A DNA stretch of 64,000 nucleotides from Novosphingobium resinovorum (GTDB taxonomy: Bacteria; Pseudomonadota; Alphaproteobacteria; Sphingomonadales; Sphingomonadaceae): NCBI RefSeq assembly GCF_001742225.1, contig NZ_CP017075.1, positions 1,488,001 through 1,552,000 of the forward strand, in the 5' to 3' direction. Position 1 is the stretch's first letter; each line of letters begins with the position of its first letter. A model generated the notes under the pieces. It did not search any database and had not been told where the DNA came from. It saw nothing but the letters and a program-made list of their open reading frames with translations. Below are positions 46,906 to 55,360 of this stretch, in pieces. The position numbers and the translations under genes were made by a program.

Positions 46906-48653
46906 CCCAGCAGCGCCTCGAATTCGTCGTCGAGCGGCGGGCCGCCGTTGCTGCCAAGCTGCGCGGCGATGCGGCGGCCGATCCAGGCCATCACGTTCGT
47001 CGCCATCGAGTTCCCGAGCTGCTTGTAGCGAGGACCGTCAGCGGCAGGTTTGCGCGACTTGCCAGCGGGCACGTCAGTCCATCCGTCCGGGAATCCCTGC
47101 AGGCGTTCACACTCAACCGGCATCAGGCGACGGACGGCCATTCTGGTGGCGGGGAGAATGACATTCTCCCCGCCATTGTTGCGACCGAGCGCGAAGGCGA
47201 TCTCTCCGACGCAAGGGTCTTGTGTTCCGTGAACGACAATCGGTTGCCCGCGCCCGGTGCCGTCCTCCGAAGCGTCGAAGCCTTCGGCCTTGAGAGTGTG
47301 CGTCACGGTCCCCGTGACGCACACTGCCGGGGGATGAGCGCCGGCGGCGAGCGGGTGGCACGGGTCACCCGGCTGCGGGTTGCTGTAGTTGCCGGGGCTG
47401 GTGATCTGGGTCGTGTCGAACGGCGTAACTTCGTAGGCGACGCAGGGCGCTGCGTCGCCCTTGCCCGTTTCACCAGCCTGCGCGGTCAGCGCGTTGACGC
47501 AATCCCCCATGTCCCCGCGGCCGTTGCGCGCAATGCGAGGTTGGAAAGCATAGGCGACGCCGATCTGCCCGCCGCCGTTCGCGTGCGAACCTGAGTGCCC
47601 CATCGAACGCAGCGTCGGATCTTTCTCCGACGCTGCGTCACCGCCGTAATCCTTGGTGCTGAACGCGATCGGCTGCAGAACCGCCGGGAAGCGGTTCTTC
47701 TCGGGCATGGTCTGCCCCTTGTGCAGCACAGCGTCGAGCGTCTGGGACACATCTCGCCCATCCCACCATGTTGGGATGGCGAAGCCTACCCCAGCAGCGC
47801 CTCGAACTCGCCCGCCGTCGTCGATGACAGCGACGACGGCGTCTTGACCGCGGGTGTCTCCGGTTCGCTCGACTCCCCTGCCACTGCTCGTAAGGCAAGG
47901 AGCAACGGGATGGGTAAGTCCTTCCCCCGCTTCTCGGCGCGGCGCAGTATCCCGGCGCACGCCTTCGAACTCAAGAAGTACCCCTGTGGGATCGAATCCC
48001 GGACGAGCACTTGCGACAGCGAACACACGACGGCGTCGTTGGGCCAGTCCGAAGAATTCGGCATTGAGGATGCGCCACGCGACTGCCCTCTGGGGTCCAC
48101 AAGCAGCACCTGAGTTCGGCCACTTCGCACGGTGGTGACGGGCTTTTTTATCCCATGTCCAGTAGGCAGCGGACCGTCCGTCGTCAGGTCGTGGGCCAGG
48201 CTCAAGAGCTTCGTCATCGCCGGCAAGCCCGGCAAGAAAGCAGCCGAGTGGATTGTCTGCATGTGTCAGGATTCCCGGAACATTTTCCCAAACCACGATG
48301 ACCGGAGGCATGCGATCTGGGATGCGGATTTCATCGATTGCGTTGGCGAGATCAATGAATGCGATGGTGAGCTGGCCGCGGGCATCCTGAAGACCTCCAC
48401 GCAAGCCTGCGACACTGAAACTTTGGCACGGAGTTCCGCCGACCAGTACATCGGGTGCCTCTATTTCACGGCGACGCACCATCCCCGCCAGCAGGGTCAT
48501 GTCGCCGTAGTTGGGCACATCCGGAAAACGGTGGGCGAGCACTTCGCTGGCGGCACGATCGACCTCCGCGAACCATGCCGCGCGCCATCCCAGCGGATGC
48601 CACGCTACGCTGGCAGCCTCTATTCCGCTGCACACCGAACCGAAGCGGATCAT
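46902..48653 (-). CDS. dcm: C5-cytosine DNA methyltransferase
   Basis: A 583-aa enzyme. Motif I FGSVCSGIEAAS, motif IV with catalytic cysteine GGTPCQSFSVAG near residue 77, motif VI VWENVPGIL, motif VIII LAQRRRRVFAVASAR and C-terminal motifs LMPVECERLQGFPDGWTD and YKQLGNSMA are all in order. A long insert of about 250 residues separates motifs VIII and IX. ATG at 48653 overlaps the endonuclease VII stop by 4 bp. It ends DEFEALLG, the shared motif. A second reading frame overlaps it at 47786-48262. Confidence 0.94.
   Translation of the reverse strand: MIRFGSVCSGIEAASVAWHPLGWRAAWFAEVDRAASEVLAHRFPDVPNYGDMTLLAGMVRRREIEAPDVLVGGTPCQSFSVAGLRGGLQDARGQLTIAFIDLANAIDEIRIPDRMPPVIVVWENVPGILTHADNPLGCFLAGLAGDDEALEPGPRPDDGRSAAYWTWDKKARHHRAKWPNSGAACGPQRAVAWRILNAEFFGLAQRRRRVFAVASARPGFDPTGVLLEFEGVRRDTAPRREAGEGLTHPVAPCLTSSGRGVERTGDTRGQDAVVAVIDDGGRVRGAAGVGFAIPTWWDGRDVSQTLDAVLHKGQTMPEKNRFPAVLQPIAFSTKDYGGDAASEKDPTLRSMGHSGSHANGGGQIGVAYAFQPRIARNGRGDMGDCVNALTAQAGETGKGDAAPCVAYEVTPFDTTQITSPGNYSNPQPGDPCHPLAAGAHPPAVCVTGTVTHTLKAEGFDASEDGTGRGQPIVVHGTQDPCVGEIAFALGRNNGGENVILPATRMAVRRLMPVECERLQGFPDGWTDVPAGKSRKPAADGPRYKQLGNSMATNVMAWIGRRIAAQLGSNGGPPLDDEFEALLG
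47786..48262 (-). CDS. Overprinted ORF within the methyltransferase gene
   Basis: A 158-aa frame lying wholly inside the methyltransferase gene, same strand, shifted frame. It reads VCSLSQVLVRDSIPQGYFLS then KACAGILRRAEKRGKDLP, a pattern I recognise from phage proteins encoded alongside or over cytosine methyltransferases, and ends GEFEALLG*, the same tail as the methyltransferase itself. The tail DNA is almost identical to that of the host gene. The start is uncertain (ATG 48262 or later in-frame ATGs at 48217 and 48064). Confidence 0.5.
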   Translation of the reverse strand: MQTIHSAAFLPGLPAMTKLLSLAHDLTTDGPLPTGHGIKKPVTTVRSGRTQVLLVDPRGQSRGASSMPNSSDWPNDAVVCSLSQVLVRDSIPQGYFLSSKACAGILRRAEKRGKDLPIPLLLALRAVAGESSEPETPAVKTPSSLSSTTAGEFEALLG

Positions 48654-49054
48654 GCCGCAGCATCCTTGAGATACTGCAGGGCGCTCGCGTGCCACTCAGC
48701 GTCATCCAGGGCGGCAAGCCGAATATTGCACCGATGACAGAGCAGTCCGCGGACTTTGTTGGTCTTGTGGCAGTGGTCGATATGGAACTTGGTCAGCTCG
48801 ACCCGGCAAATCTTACACTTGTTTCCCTGACGCTCGGTCATCTCGGCGACTTGGGCAGGGCTCAAATTGTATCGCGTGCGCAGCTGCCAACGTCGTTTTT
48901 GCTCAGCCGAATAGTTTCTCGTGCGCGAAGCCCGCTGTTTCGCACAAGCGCAGGTAGCGCAGTACGAATGACGCCCGAACTTACCGCTAGCTTGGCGATG
49001 AAACGCCTCAAGCGGCTTCCGCAACTGGCAGATCGGACACACTTTGCGCAACAA
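48650..49054 (-). CDS. Recombination endonuclease VII-like (HNH) nuclease
   Basis: A 134-aa protein. The N-terminal zinc knuckle (CPICQLRKPLEAF and CATC) is followed by an endonuclease VII-type domain: YNLSPAQVAEMTERQGNKC, CRVEL, HIDHCHKTNKVRGLLCHRCN. Probably resolves DNA branches. TTG at 49054 (or the next TTG) is preceded by AGGTGA. The stop overlaps the methyltransferase start. Confidence 0.88.
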   Translation of the reverse strand: MLRKVCPICQLRKPLEAFHRQASGKFGRHSYCATCACAKQRASRTRNYSAEQKRRWQLRTRYNLSPAQVAEMTERQGNKCKICRVELTKFHIDHCHKTNKVRGLLCHRCNIRLAALDDAEWHASALQYLKDAAA

Positions 49055-49056
49055 AA

Positions 49057-49074
49057 ATCACCTATTAGTTGATT
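49057..49074 (-). promoter_or_regulatory. TTCAAC-N5-AGTGATT-type site upstream of endonuclease VII
   Basis: Minus strand reads ATCAACTAATAGGTGATT. The right half doubles as a ribosome-site-like AGGTGATT. Related sites lie at 51811, 56181, 57184 and 59929. Confidence 0.45.
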
Positions 49075-49112
49075 CACCGGGCAGCCGAAGCCACCCGGTG
49101 TTTCGCCGCTGA

Positions 49113-49832
49113 TCAGCCGAAGTCGTCGTCGGCTGCTGCCGTGGTGGTCGAAGCACCGCCGATGTCGTCGTCATCGTCCAGGTCGTCGAATTCGTCGGCG
49201 CTGGTCTGGACGGAGCCGCCGGCCATGCGCTCACCTTCTTCGTGGCTGCGGATCGCTTCGATGGTGCAGAACAGGCCGTTGCCGCCCTGGTCCTTGTGCG
49301 AGGTCGCGTAGAACGACACCTTTACGTCGCTCAGACAGCCGGAGTAGAAGATTTCCGGGACATCGTTGAGCGTGAAGAATGGCTTTTCGGTCGCCGGGTT
49401 GATCTCGTCGAGCTGCTTGCGGCGGCGGTTGAACAGCTTCGGGCGACGGGGGTTCTTGCTGCCGCCGGGGCCGTAGCCTGCGACGACCATGTTGCCTGCG
49501 TAACCCTTGTAGACTTCCTGGGTCTCGCTGTTCTTGAAGCGCTCACCCTTCCGGTATGCGACGCGCTTCGGATCGTCCTCGGAGATGACCTTGAAGAAGT
49601 CTTCCCGCTCGTCGCCGAACTCCATGCGGCACGCAGCCCGCATTGCAGACATGATCTTTGCCTTGTTCGCAGCCTCGTTGGGCGAACCGGCGACGATGAG
49701 GATGTTACACCCATGCTTGGGCACCCCATCCTTCACGGTCGGCTTGGCGTCTTTCAGGGAATCCGTGAACGAGATCGGCACGCCTTTCAGCATGACTGTG
49801 CGGCCGTCGTCCTTCTTTTCCTCGGTGCTCAT
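49113..49832 (-). CDS. SSB-like protein (DUF2815 type)
   Basis: A 239-aa protein of the phage DUF2815 family, an OB-fold single-stranded-DNA-binding protein with a role like T7 gp2.5. FSFxT-type strands and NPRRPKLFNRRRKQLDE then FYSGCLSDVKVSFYATSHKD are typical. The acidic C-terminus contains DEFDDLDDDDD and ends DDDFG, as SSB tails do to recruit partners. A hairpin (49075-49100) follows the stop. Confidence 0.8.
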   Translation of the reverse strand: MSTEEKKDDGRTVMLKGVPISFTDSLKDAKPTVKDGVPKHGCNILIVAGSPNEAANKAKIMSAMRAACRMEFGDEREDFFKVISEDDPKRVAYRKGERFKNSETQEVYKGYAGNMVVAGYGPGGSKNPRRPKLFNRRRKQLDEINPATEKPFFTLNDVPEIFYSGCLSDVKVSFYATSHKDQGGNGLFCTIEAIRSHEEGERMAGGSVQTSADEFDDLDDDDDIGGASTTTAAADDDFG

Positions 49833-49869
49833 TTTCCAGTTGCTCCAGTTGCCCAGTTACCAAAGAGGA

Positions 49870-51057
49870 TCAGTCATCCAGATCCTCGAACTCGGCGGCA
49901 GAGGTGACTGCCGGCCGGTCGTCTTCCTCGGGCACCAACGTCAGCTTCCTCTTGCCGCGCTTGATGTGCGGTTCGATGAGAAGCCAATCGAAGCTGTCCG
50001 GATGGACTCTCTTACTCACCTGAGTTGGTGAAATCAACTTTTGAGTGAAACAATTCTCACGCAAAACGCCAGTCACGGCAATCTGAGCCGCACCCTTTTC
50101 ATCTTCCCAGCGGTCGGCGTCCTTGCGACCTTCAATGATCTTCAGGCCGCCGGTCGGATCACCCGCCAAGCCACGCTCGAACAGTTCGGCGTCGTTCCGC
50201 TCCAGCCAGGTCTCGATCATCTTGCGGTGGTCGAACAGCGTGCGGCGGCGCTCGGGCGTCAAGCCGGTCGGCAGGGTCAATGCGGGCGCATCCAAGTCGT
50301 CGAACTCCATTTGCAGCAGGCGCAGCACGTACTCATCCAAGGTGCCACAGCCGCCGGGCGCATTCTTCCGGCGACACCACATGCAACCCTTCTCGGTTGC
50401 CGTTCGCGGCGGGTTGGGCTGCCGGGTCGCGTCTGCTGCGCGGCGGACTTCTTCGCCGAAGGCTAGGAGATCGTCGAGTGTGCATTCCCAGCGACCGCCG
50501 CCGCCCATGTGGCGGGGCTGATCAATGTGGATGACAAAGTCTCGAATTTCCGGCTTGTACGCCTCGTAGAATGCCAGCGCGTACAGCATCAACTGCTTGT
50601 TGCGCTCCGGCCGGACCGGAACTCCCCTTCCCCACTTCAGGTCAGAGATGATGCAGAACTCGTCGGTGATCACAGCCCGGTCGAGCGTGCCAAACTGGCG
50701 CCTCCCGTGGCTGTCCAGACCTACCCATTGCGTGATCTCAACGCGCTGCTCGCTGTAGAACGAGCCGGGGTTCGATCGCAGCCAGTCGATGCCGTGCTGC
50801 AAGAGCATTGCGTCGTCTTCGGTCCAGGTGAAGTCCCAACGACCTACGGTTTCCGTGCGACCGATGTAACTATCTGCGTCAGTGCCGTCCGACAGACATT
50901 CGTCCGAGATGATGTGCGCGAACGTTCCTTCGGCGGCTTCCCATGACTGGTCGTCCGGGAGTCCGCGGTTGGCATTGATGTAGTCAGCGCAGTTAAACCA
51001 CCCCTCTGCCGACGATGGCCCGTGTTCCGAGTGTGCCGGGATGTCGTCAGGGATCAC
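49870..51057 (-). CDS. Cas4-like PD-(D/E)XK nuclease (DUF2800 type)
   Basis: A 395-aa RecB/Cas4-fold protein of phages. Segments PSSAEGWFNCADYINANRGL, GTFAHIISDECL, FGTLDRAVI, ISDLKWGRGVPV (Asp and Lys of the active site) and a cysteine set CMWCRRKNAPGGC for an iron-sulfur cluster all fit. It contains MEFDDLD in the middle and ends AAEFEDLDD. GTG start at 51057 after GGAG. Confidence 0.85.
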   Translation of the reverse strand: MIPDDIPAHSEHGPSSAEGWFNCADYINANRGLPDDQSWEAAEGTFAHIISDECLSDGTDADSYIGRTETVGRWDFTWTEDDAMLLQHGIDWLRSNPGSFYSEQRVEITQWVGLDSHGRRQFGTLDRAVITDEFCIISDLKWGRGVPVRPERNKQLMLYALAFYEAYKPEIRDFVIHIDQPRHMGGGGRWECTLDDLLAFGEEVRRAADATRQPNPPRTATEKGCMWCRRKNAPGGCGTLDEYVLRLLQMEFDDLDAPALTLPTGLTPERRRTLFDHRKMIETWLERNDAELFERGLAGDPTGGLKIIEGRKDADRWEDEKGAAQIAVTGVLRENCFTQKLISPTQVSKRVHPDSFDWLLIEPHIKRGKRKLTLVPEEDDRPAVTSAAEFEDLDD

Positions 51058-51132
51058 AGTTGGCTCCGTCGTTCGGGAAGACCGTGGAAGGTAGGGGGAG
51101 GGGGGCGGGACCTCCCACGGTCCACCGGAACG

Positions 51133-51155
51133 CCGGGCGGCACGAAGCCGCCCGG
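51133..51155 (-). terminator. Hairpin downstream of the 51170 gene
   Basis: Perfect 9-bp stem CCGGGCGGC/GCCGCCCGG with 5-nt loop just past the stop; no U run. May attenuate transcription or protect the 3' end. Confidence 0.45.
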
Positions 51156-51169
51156 TCGCCGGGGGCTGA

Positions 51170-51727
51170 TCAGCCGAAGTCGTCGTCGCCAGCCGGTGCC
51201 TCGGCTTCCTGCTCGGGATCGCCGTCGAAGTCGTAATCGACCTTGAAGTCGACCGGCTTACCGGCCTTCTTGCGTTCGAAGTAGAACAGGGTCTGCTTCA
51301 GGCGGTCATCACCTTCCGCGAGCGGGCCGAACTTCGCCTCGACACCGAAGTGCTCGGCGATCGCCTTGAGGAAACCGACACGCTCGGCAGCTTCCGGGGT
51401 GCCCTTCGCCACGGCGCCGAGCCATGGCTGGATATGGGCCTTGAGCGCGTCACCGTCACCGGTCTTGATGTCGGGCAGGAACGACTTCACCGCTTCGACT
51501 TCGGGGGCCTTTTCGGTCGCGGTGGTGGTCGCCGCCGGAGCATCGTCCTTGGGCTTGCGAGCGCGGGTCGTGGTGGTCTTCGCGCCTTCGATCTTCTCGA
51601 TTGCGGCCTGCTGACCGGCAATCAGGCGCTCCTGGTTATCGGCGGTACGGTTCAGCGCCGCAGTCAGCGCGATGATGGAGGAAAAGAGCGCGTCGATGGT
51701 CAGCGGCGCGGCAGCAGGGGTGCTCAT
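51170..51727 (-). CDS. Hypothetical phage protein with acidic SSB-like tail
   Basis: 185 aa, no family recognised. An N-terminal helical region (IDALFSSIIALTAALNR then QERLIAGQQAAIEKIE) suggests a coiled coil, followed by an Ala/Thr/Lys linker and a small C-terminal domain ending GDDDFG. The same ending and the adjacent 3' DNA (23 bp) occur at the end of the SSB-like gene. ATG at 51727 sits after GAAGAAGGACC; first gene of the minus-strand arm. Confidence 0.7.
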   Translation of the reverse strand: MSTPAAAPLTIDALFSSIIALTAALNRTADNQERLIAGQQAAIEKIEGAKTTTTRARKPKDDAPAATTTATEKAPEVEAVKSFLPDIKTGDGDALKAHIQPWLGAVAKGTPEAAERVGFLKAIAEHFGVEAKFGPLAEGDDRLKQTLFYFERKKAGKPVDFKVDYDFDGDPEQEAEAPAGDDDFG

Positions 51728-51810
51728 TTGGGGTGGTCCTTCTTCGCTGAAGTTCGTCCCGGCGACCGTGCCGCCGAGTCGCAGTGATATAGCCACAGCC
51801 TCATGACAGT

Positions 51811-51828
51811 TTCAACCTTTTAGTGATT
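51811..51828. promoter_or_regulatory. TTCAAC-N5-AGTGATT site in the divergent promoter region
   Basis: TTCAACCTTTTAGTGATT lies between the two divergent phage arms (51727 minus, 51901 plus). An inverted half-site (AGTTGATT) lies 20 bp further on. Confidence 0.5.
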
Positions 51829-51900
51829 GTGACCACGTACAGTTGATTTTCAGGGTCGCCAGTCATAAGGTCGCCGCAAATAGACCGGAGTTCCCCCGAC

Positions 51901-52206
51901 ATGACGAACGACATCCCGGCCGGGCGTGGCCTGTGGACCGACAGCCCGCTGTATCTGCATCTGGTTCAGATCTTCCCCGGCCACTTGACCGCACGCGGCG
52001 CGCTGGACGTCCGCAAGCTGTGCCGCGACATCGAGCGCAGCAGCGAAGGCGTCTACAAGTGGCTGCGCGCCAGTAAGCTGGCACCCGGCAGTGCGAAGGC
52101 ACTCTGCAACCTCGCGAACACGTCCGACAATGTTGCCGCGCTGGCTGCTGTGGGGCGTGAGCCGCCGACGATCCAGGACTTCAATCGCTACGTTTACGCA
52201 GATTGA
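51901..52206 (+). CDS. Small phage DNA-binding-like protein
   Basis: 101 aa. The stretch VRKLCRDIERSSEGVYKWLR followed by LAPGSAKALCNLANTS looks like a Cro/YdaS-type helix-turn-helix. It is the first gene of the plus arm, just across from the minus arm, a typical Cro position. No firm family. Confidence 0.6.
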   Translation: MTNDIPAGRGLWTDSPLYLHLVQIFPGHLTARGALDVRKLCRDIERSSEGVYKWLRASKLAPGSAKALCNLANTSDNVAALAAVGREPPTIQDFNRYVYAD

Positions 52207-52244
52207 TGTGACCGCCCTTCCGGGCTCTGGAATTTAGGCGGCTC

Positions 52245-54773
52245 ATGACTTCGTCTGATCACGATACCAATACTCTCGCGGCGATCGGGCCGCTGGTTGA
52301 CGCCGGCTTTGCGCTGCATTGGCTGAAGGCCCGTTCGAAGGCTCCCGCCGGTGGTGACGAGTGGCAGGACGCCCCGGTGGCCGACGCCGAAACGCTGCGT
52401 CGCTCGCATTTCCGGGGAGCAAACCTTGGCGTGCGCCTGGGCGAACCGTCTGCTGTCGAAGGCGGCTACCTCTACGTCATCGATCTGGACATCCGCATTC
52501 CGGATCTGGCGGACGAAGCGTGGGAAGCGTTTGGGAAGCTGTTCCCGGGGATCGACCCGGTCGAACTCCCCAGCGTCATCTCGGGTTCGGGCGGCGAGTC
52601 GCGACACCTCTACTTCATCGCCGACCGCCCGTTCTTCGGCAAGAAACTGGCCGTTTCCGAGGGGAAACATCGCCGCTTCGACACGCAGCGTCAGAAGGAA
52701 GTCTGGTCCTACGATTGGGAAATCGACCTGTTCGGCACCAGTCGTCAGGTTGCGATGCCGCCTTCGATCCACCCCGATTCGCGGATGCCATATCGCTGGG
52801 AACGTGAGTTCGATCTTGATGCGCTAGCGTTTGGTTGCGGTCCGACAATTTCCGCCGATGTCGTCGAATCGCTCGGCGCTGCCGAGACTGCCACCTATGC
52901 CTTCGAGGCCCGTGAGCCCCTGGACTTCAAGCCCGGGCAGTTGGAAGGTGACCTCGAAGTGCTGCCCGTCAGCTACTGGGACGATCGCGACCAGTGGATC
53001 ATGATCGGCCAGGCGCTGCACCATCAGTTCGGTGGCTCGGATGAAGGTTTCGACCTGTGGGCCAAGTATTCCGGACGCTCATTGAAGGTCGACAAGGACT
53101 TCCGCCGTGCGAACCTTCGCCGGTGGCGTGGTTTCGGTCGCAATCGGCGGCAGCCGGTCACCATGGGCACTGTGCGACAGTGGGCACAGGACGCTCGCGC
53201 CCGGTCGCTCGCTGACGAATTCGATGATCTGGACGATGATCTCGGTGCCGACACGGTGGCAGCGGACGATGGCGAGGGTTTTGACGATCTCGTCGGCACC
53301 CCTGCTCCAGCGGCCGCGAATAACGACGACTGGGACGGTGGATCGCTGAGCGAAGAAGAAACCAAACTGTCATGGACGTCGCTTTTCGCGATTAACGAAG
53401 ACGGCAAGGTCACGGCGAACCTCCACAACCTCCGGCTGATTGTCGAAAACGACGCTCGCACCCGCGGGGTGGCTGCGTTCAACGAATTCACCCAAGAAAT
53501 CGTGCAGCGTGGCAAGCCGGGCAGCAAGCGCTCCCGTGCCAACGCCGCCAAGCCGACGCTTCAGCTTGAAGGTGCCTCATGGGTGATGCGCGACAAGGTC
53601 AACGGCGACTGGTGGACCGAGGATAAGGACAACGCGATTCGCGCGGTCATTGAGGCCCCGAAAACGCAGGGAGGCTACGGCATCAAGGTGCCGGATCGCG
53701 ACCTTCGTGCGGCTATCGACATCGTCGGTCGGAAGAATTGCTTCCACCCCGTCCGCGAGTACCTTTCGAACCTGAAATGGGATCGCCAGAAGCGGGTCGA
53801 GACGTTGTTCGTGGACTACCTCGGCGCGCCCGATGACATTTACCATCGCACCGTCGCTCGGATCATGATGGTCGCCGCAGTCGCGCGCGTCTTTGAGCCC
53901 GGCTGCAAGTTCGACACTGCCGTCATCCTCGAAGGCATGCAGGGCAAGCGCAAGTCGACCTTCATCTCGGTTCTCGCCAAGGACTGGTTCGCCGAACTGG
54001 ATTGCGACGTCACCGACACGAAAGCGGTCGTAGAAACGCTGCAGGGCGCCTGGATCGTGGAATTGAACGAGTTGGGCGGCTTCACCAAGGCCGACGTCCG
54101 CCATGTGAAGGCGTTCATCAGCCGCCGCAGCGACAAGGTTCGCCTAGCTTACGCCAAGCGCGCGCAGGAGTACCATCGTCAGGCCATCTTGATCGGATCG
54201 ACCAATGACGACGTCTACCTGAAGGACTCCACCGGTGGTCGCCGCTTTCTGCCTGTTAGGTGCGACCTTGAAGCTGAGATCGACACGGAGCGGTTGACCG
54301 ATAACATCGACCAGCTCTGGGCCGAGGCCCTGCATATCTACCGTAAGATGCGGTCCGAGCAGCCGAAGGGCACCCTGCCCCTGTACCTTGCTGACGCCGA
54401 GGCTCGCGAGACTGCCGAGAGACTGCAAGAATCGCGGCGCGTGGAAAGCACCGAGGACGCGATGGCCGGTCGCATTGAAGAATGGCTGAGCAAGCCGATC
54501 GTGAACGGCAACATCGAAGACGATCTCGATGAGCACGGCCAGCCGGTCTACCGAAACGAGACGTGTCTGCTGCAAATCTGGTGCGAGTGCCTGGGTCGCG
54601 AAGAAGCCCAATATACCGGGATGTGGCCGGCGGCGCTCGGTCGCTCCATGCGTATGGTTCCGGGCTGGAAGGAAAGCACCCGTCGCCCCCGCTTCGGCAA
54701 GTACGGTCAGCAGCGGGCTTTCGAACGTGAAGGTGGCCTGGCGAAAGAGATCGGCATCGGCGCAGCAACATGA
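52245..54773 (+). CDS. PrimPol-VirE replication protein
   Basis: An 842-aa protein with an N-terminal bifunctional primase-polymerase domain (GSGGESRHLYF and the metal-site VIDLDIR, residues 10-190), a PriCT-like helical linker (WDDRDQWIMIGQALHHQFGG, residues 240-310), an acidic linker with two motif copies (DEFDDLDDDLG and GFDDLVG), and a C-terminal VirE-type SF3/AAA helicase. The P-loop reads EGMQGKRKSTF where GxGKS is usual, so the last glycine is Arg. Primes and unwinds phage DNA. Confidence 0.88.
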   Translation: MTSSDHDTNTLAAIGPLVDAGFALHWLKARSKAPAGGDEWQDAPVADAETLRRSHFRGANLGVRLGEPSAVEGGYLYVIDLDIRIPDLADEAWEAFGKLFPGIDPVELPSVISGSGGESRHLYFIADRPFFGKKLAVSEGKHRRFDTQRQKEVWSYDWEIDLFGTSRQVAMPPSIHPDSRMPYRWEREFDLDALAFGCGPTISADVVESLGAAETATYAFEAREPLDFKPGQLEGDLEVLPVSYWDDRDQWIMIGQALHHQFGGSDEGFDLWAKYSGRSLKVDKDFRRANLRRWRGFGRNRRQPVTMGTVRQWAQDARARSLADEFDDLDDDLGADTVAADDGEGFDDLVGTPAPAAANNDDWDGGSLSEEETKLSWTSLFAINEDGKVTANLHNLRLIVENDARTRGVAAFNEFTQEIVQRGKPGSKRSRANAAKPTLQLEGASWVMRDKVNGDWWTEDKDNAIRAVIEAPKTQGGYGIKVPDRDLRAAIDIVGRKNCFHPVREYLSNLKWDRQKRVETLFVDYLGAPDDIYHRTVARIMMVAAVARVFEPGCKFDTAVILEGMQGKRKSTFISVLAKDWFAELDCDVTDTKAVVETLQGAWIVELNELGGFTKADVRHVKAFISRRSDKVRLAYAKRAQEYHRQAILIGSTNDDVYLKDSTGGRRFLPVRCDLEAEIDTERLTDNIDQLWAEALHIYRKMRSEQPKGTLPLYLADAEARETAERLQESRRVESTEDAMAGRIEEWLSKPIVNGNIEDDLDEHGQPVYRNETCLLQIWCECLGREEAQYTGMWPAALGRSMRMVPGWKESTRRPRFGKYGQQRAFEREGGLAKEIGIGAAT

Positions 54774-55225
54774 TGGGAGGGTGCGTCACCTCATTCACCG
54801 GTGCGCACCGCTTCCTCTCCAACTTTTGGCCGGCAGCAGTCTCGCTCGATCACATCATCTACCCCACGGTAGAACACGCCTATCAAGCAGCAAAGTCGGT
54901 TGAACCCGCCAAACGGGCAATCGTGCGTATGATGCCGAACCCGGCGATGGCGAGAACTGCCGGCCGCCGACTTGGTGTGCGTCGCGACTGGGTAGCTGTG
55001 AAAGTCGAGGTGATGCGCCACCTCCTTGAGCAGAAGTTCGCCGCTGGATCACATCTTGCTGACGCACTCGACGCAACCGGTGAGATGCTGCTTGAGGAAG
55101 GTAACACCTGGGGCGATCGGTTCTGGGGTGTTTACGGTGGAACGGGCGCGAACACTCTCGGTCGGATGTTGATGGCGATCCGAACGAAAAACCGCGATTG
55201 CGAGTTCGCCGCACTTCTGGGGTAG
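54770..55225 (+). CDS. NADAR-family protein
   Basis: A 151-aa YbiA/NADAR protein: FLSNFWPAAVSLDHIIYPTV, EHAYQAAKS and NTWGDRFWGVYG are the family hallmarks. NADAR proteins cleave ADP-ribose N-glycosidic bonds; some reverse guanosine ADP-ribosylation of DNA by DarT1-type toxins, so an anti-defence role is plausible. Overlaps the helicase stop by 4 bp and ends CEFAALLG, the shared tail. Confidence 0.88.
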   Translation: MMGGCVTSFTGAHRFLSNFWPAAVSLDHIIYPTVEHAYQAAKSVEPAKRAIVRMMPNPAMARTAGRRLGVRRDWVAVKVEVMRHLLEQKFAAGSHLADALDATGEMLLEEGNTWGDRFWGVYGGTGANTLGRMLMAIRTKNRDCEFAALLG

Positions 55226-55360
55226 TTTTTCCGAGGTTTCAATTCGACCTCTCAGACCGCAGAAAAGCCAAAATCAAACCTCAGAAAAAACTGGCCTTTT
55301 GCCACGCAACCCGAGCGATATCACCTTAAACGGGCCTTTTTCGCGGTTTTCGGCGCAGGC

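Noticed and set aside
50030..50055. Further TTCAAC-like operator
   Set aside because: It lies well inside the Cas4-like coding sequence; the match is partial and probably chance.
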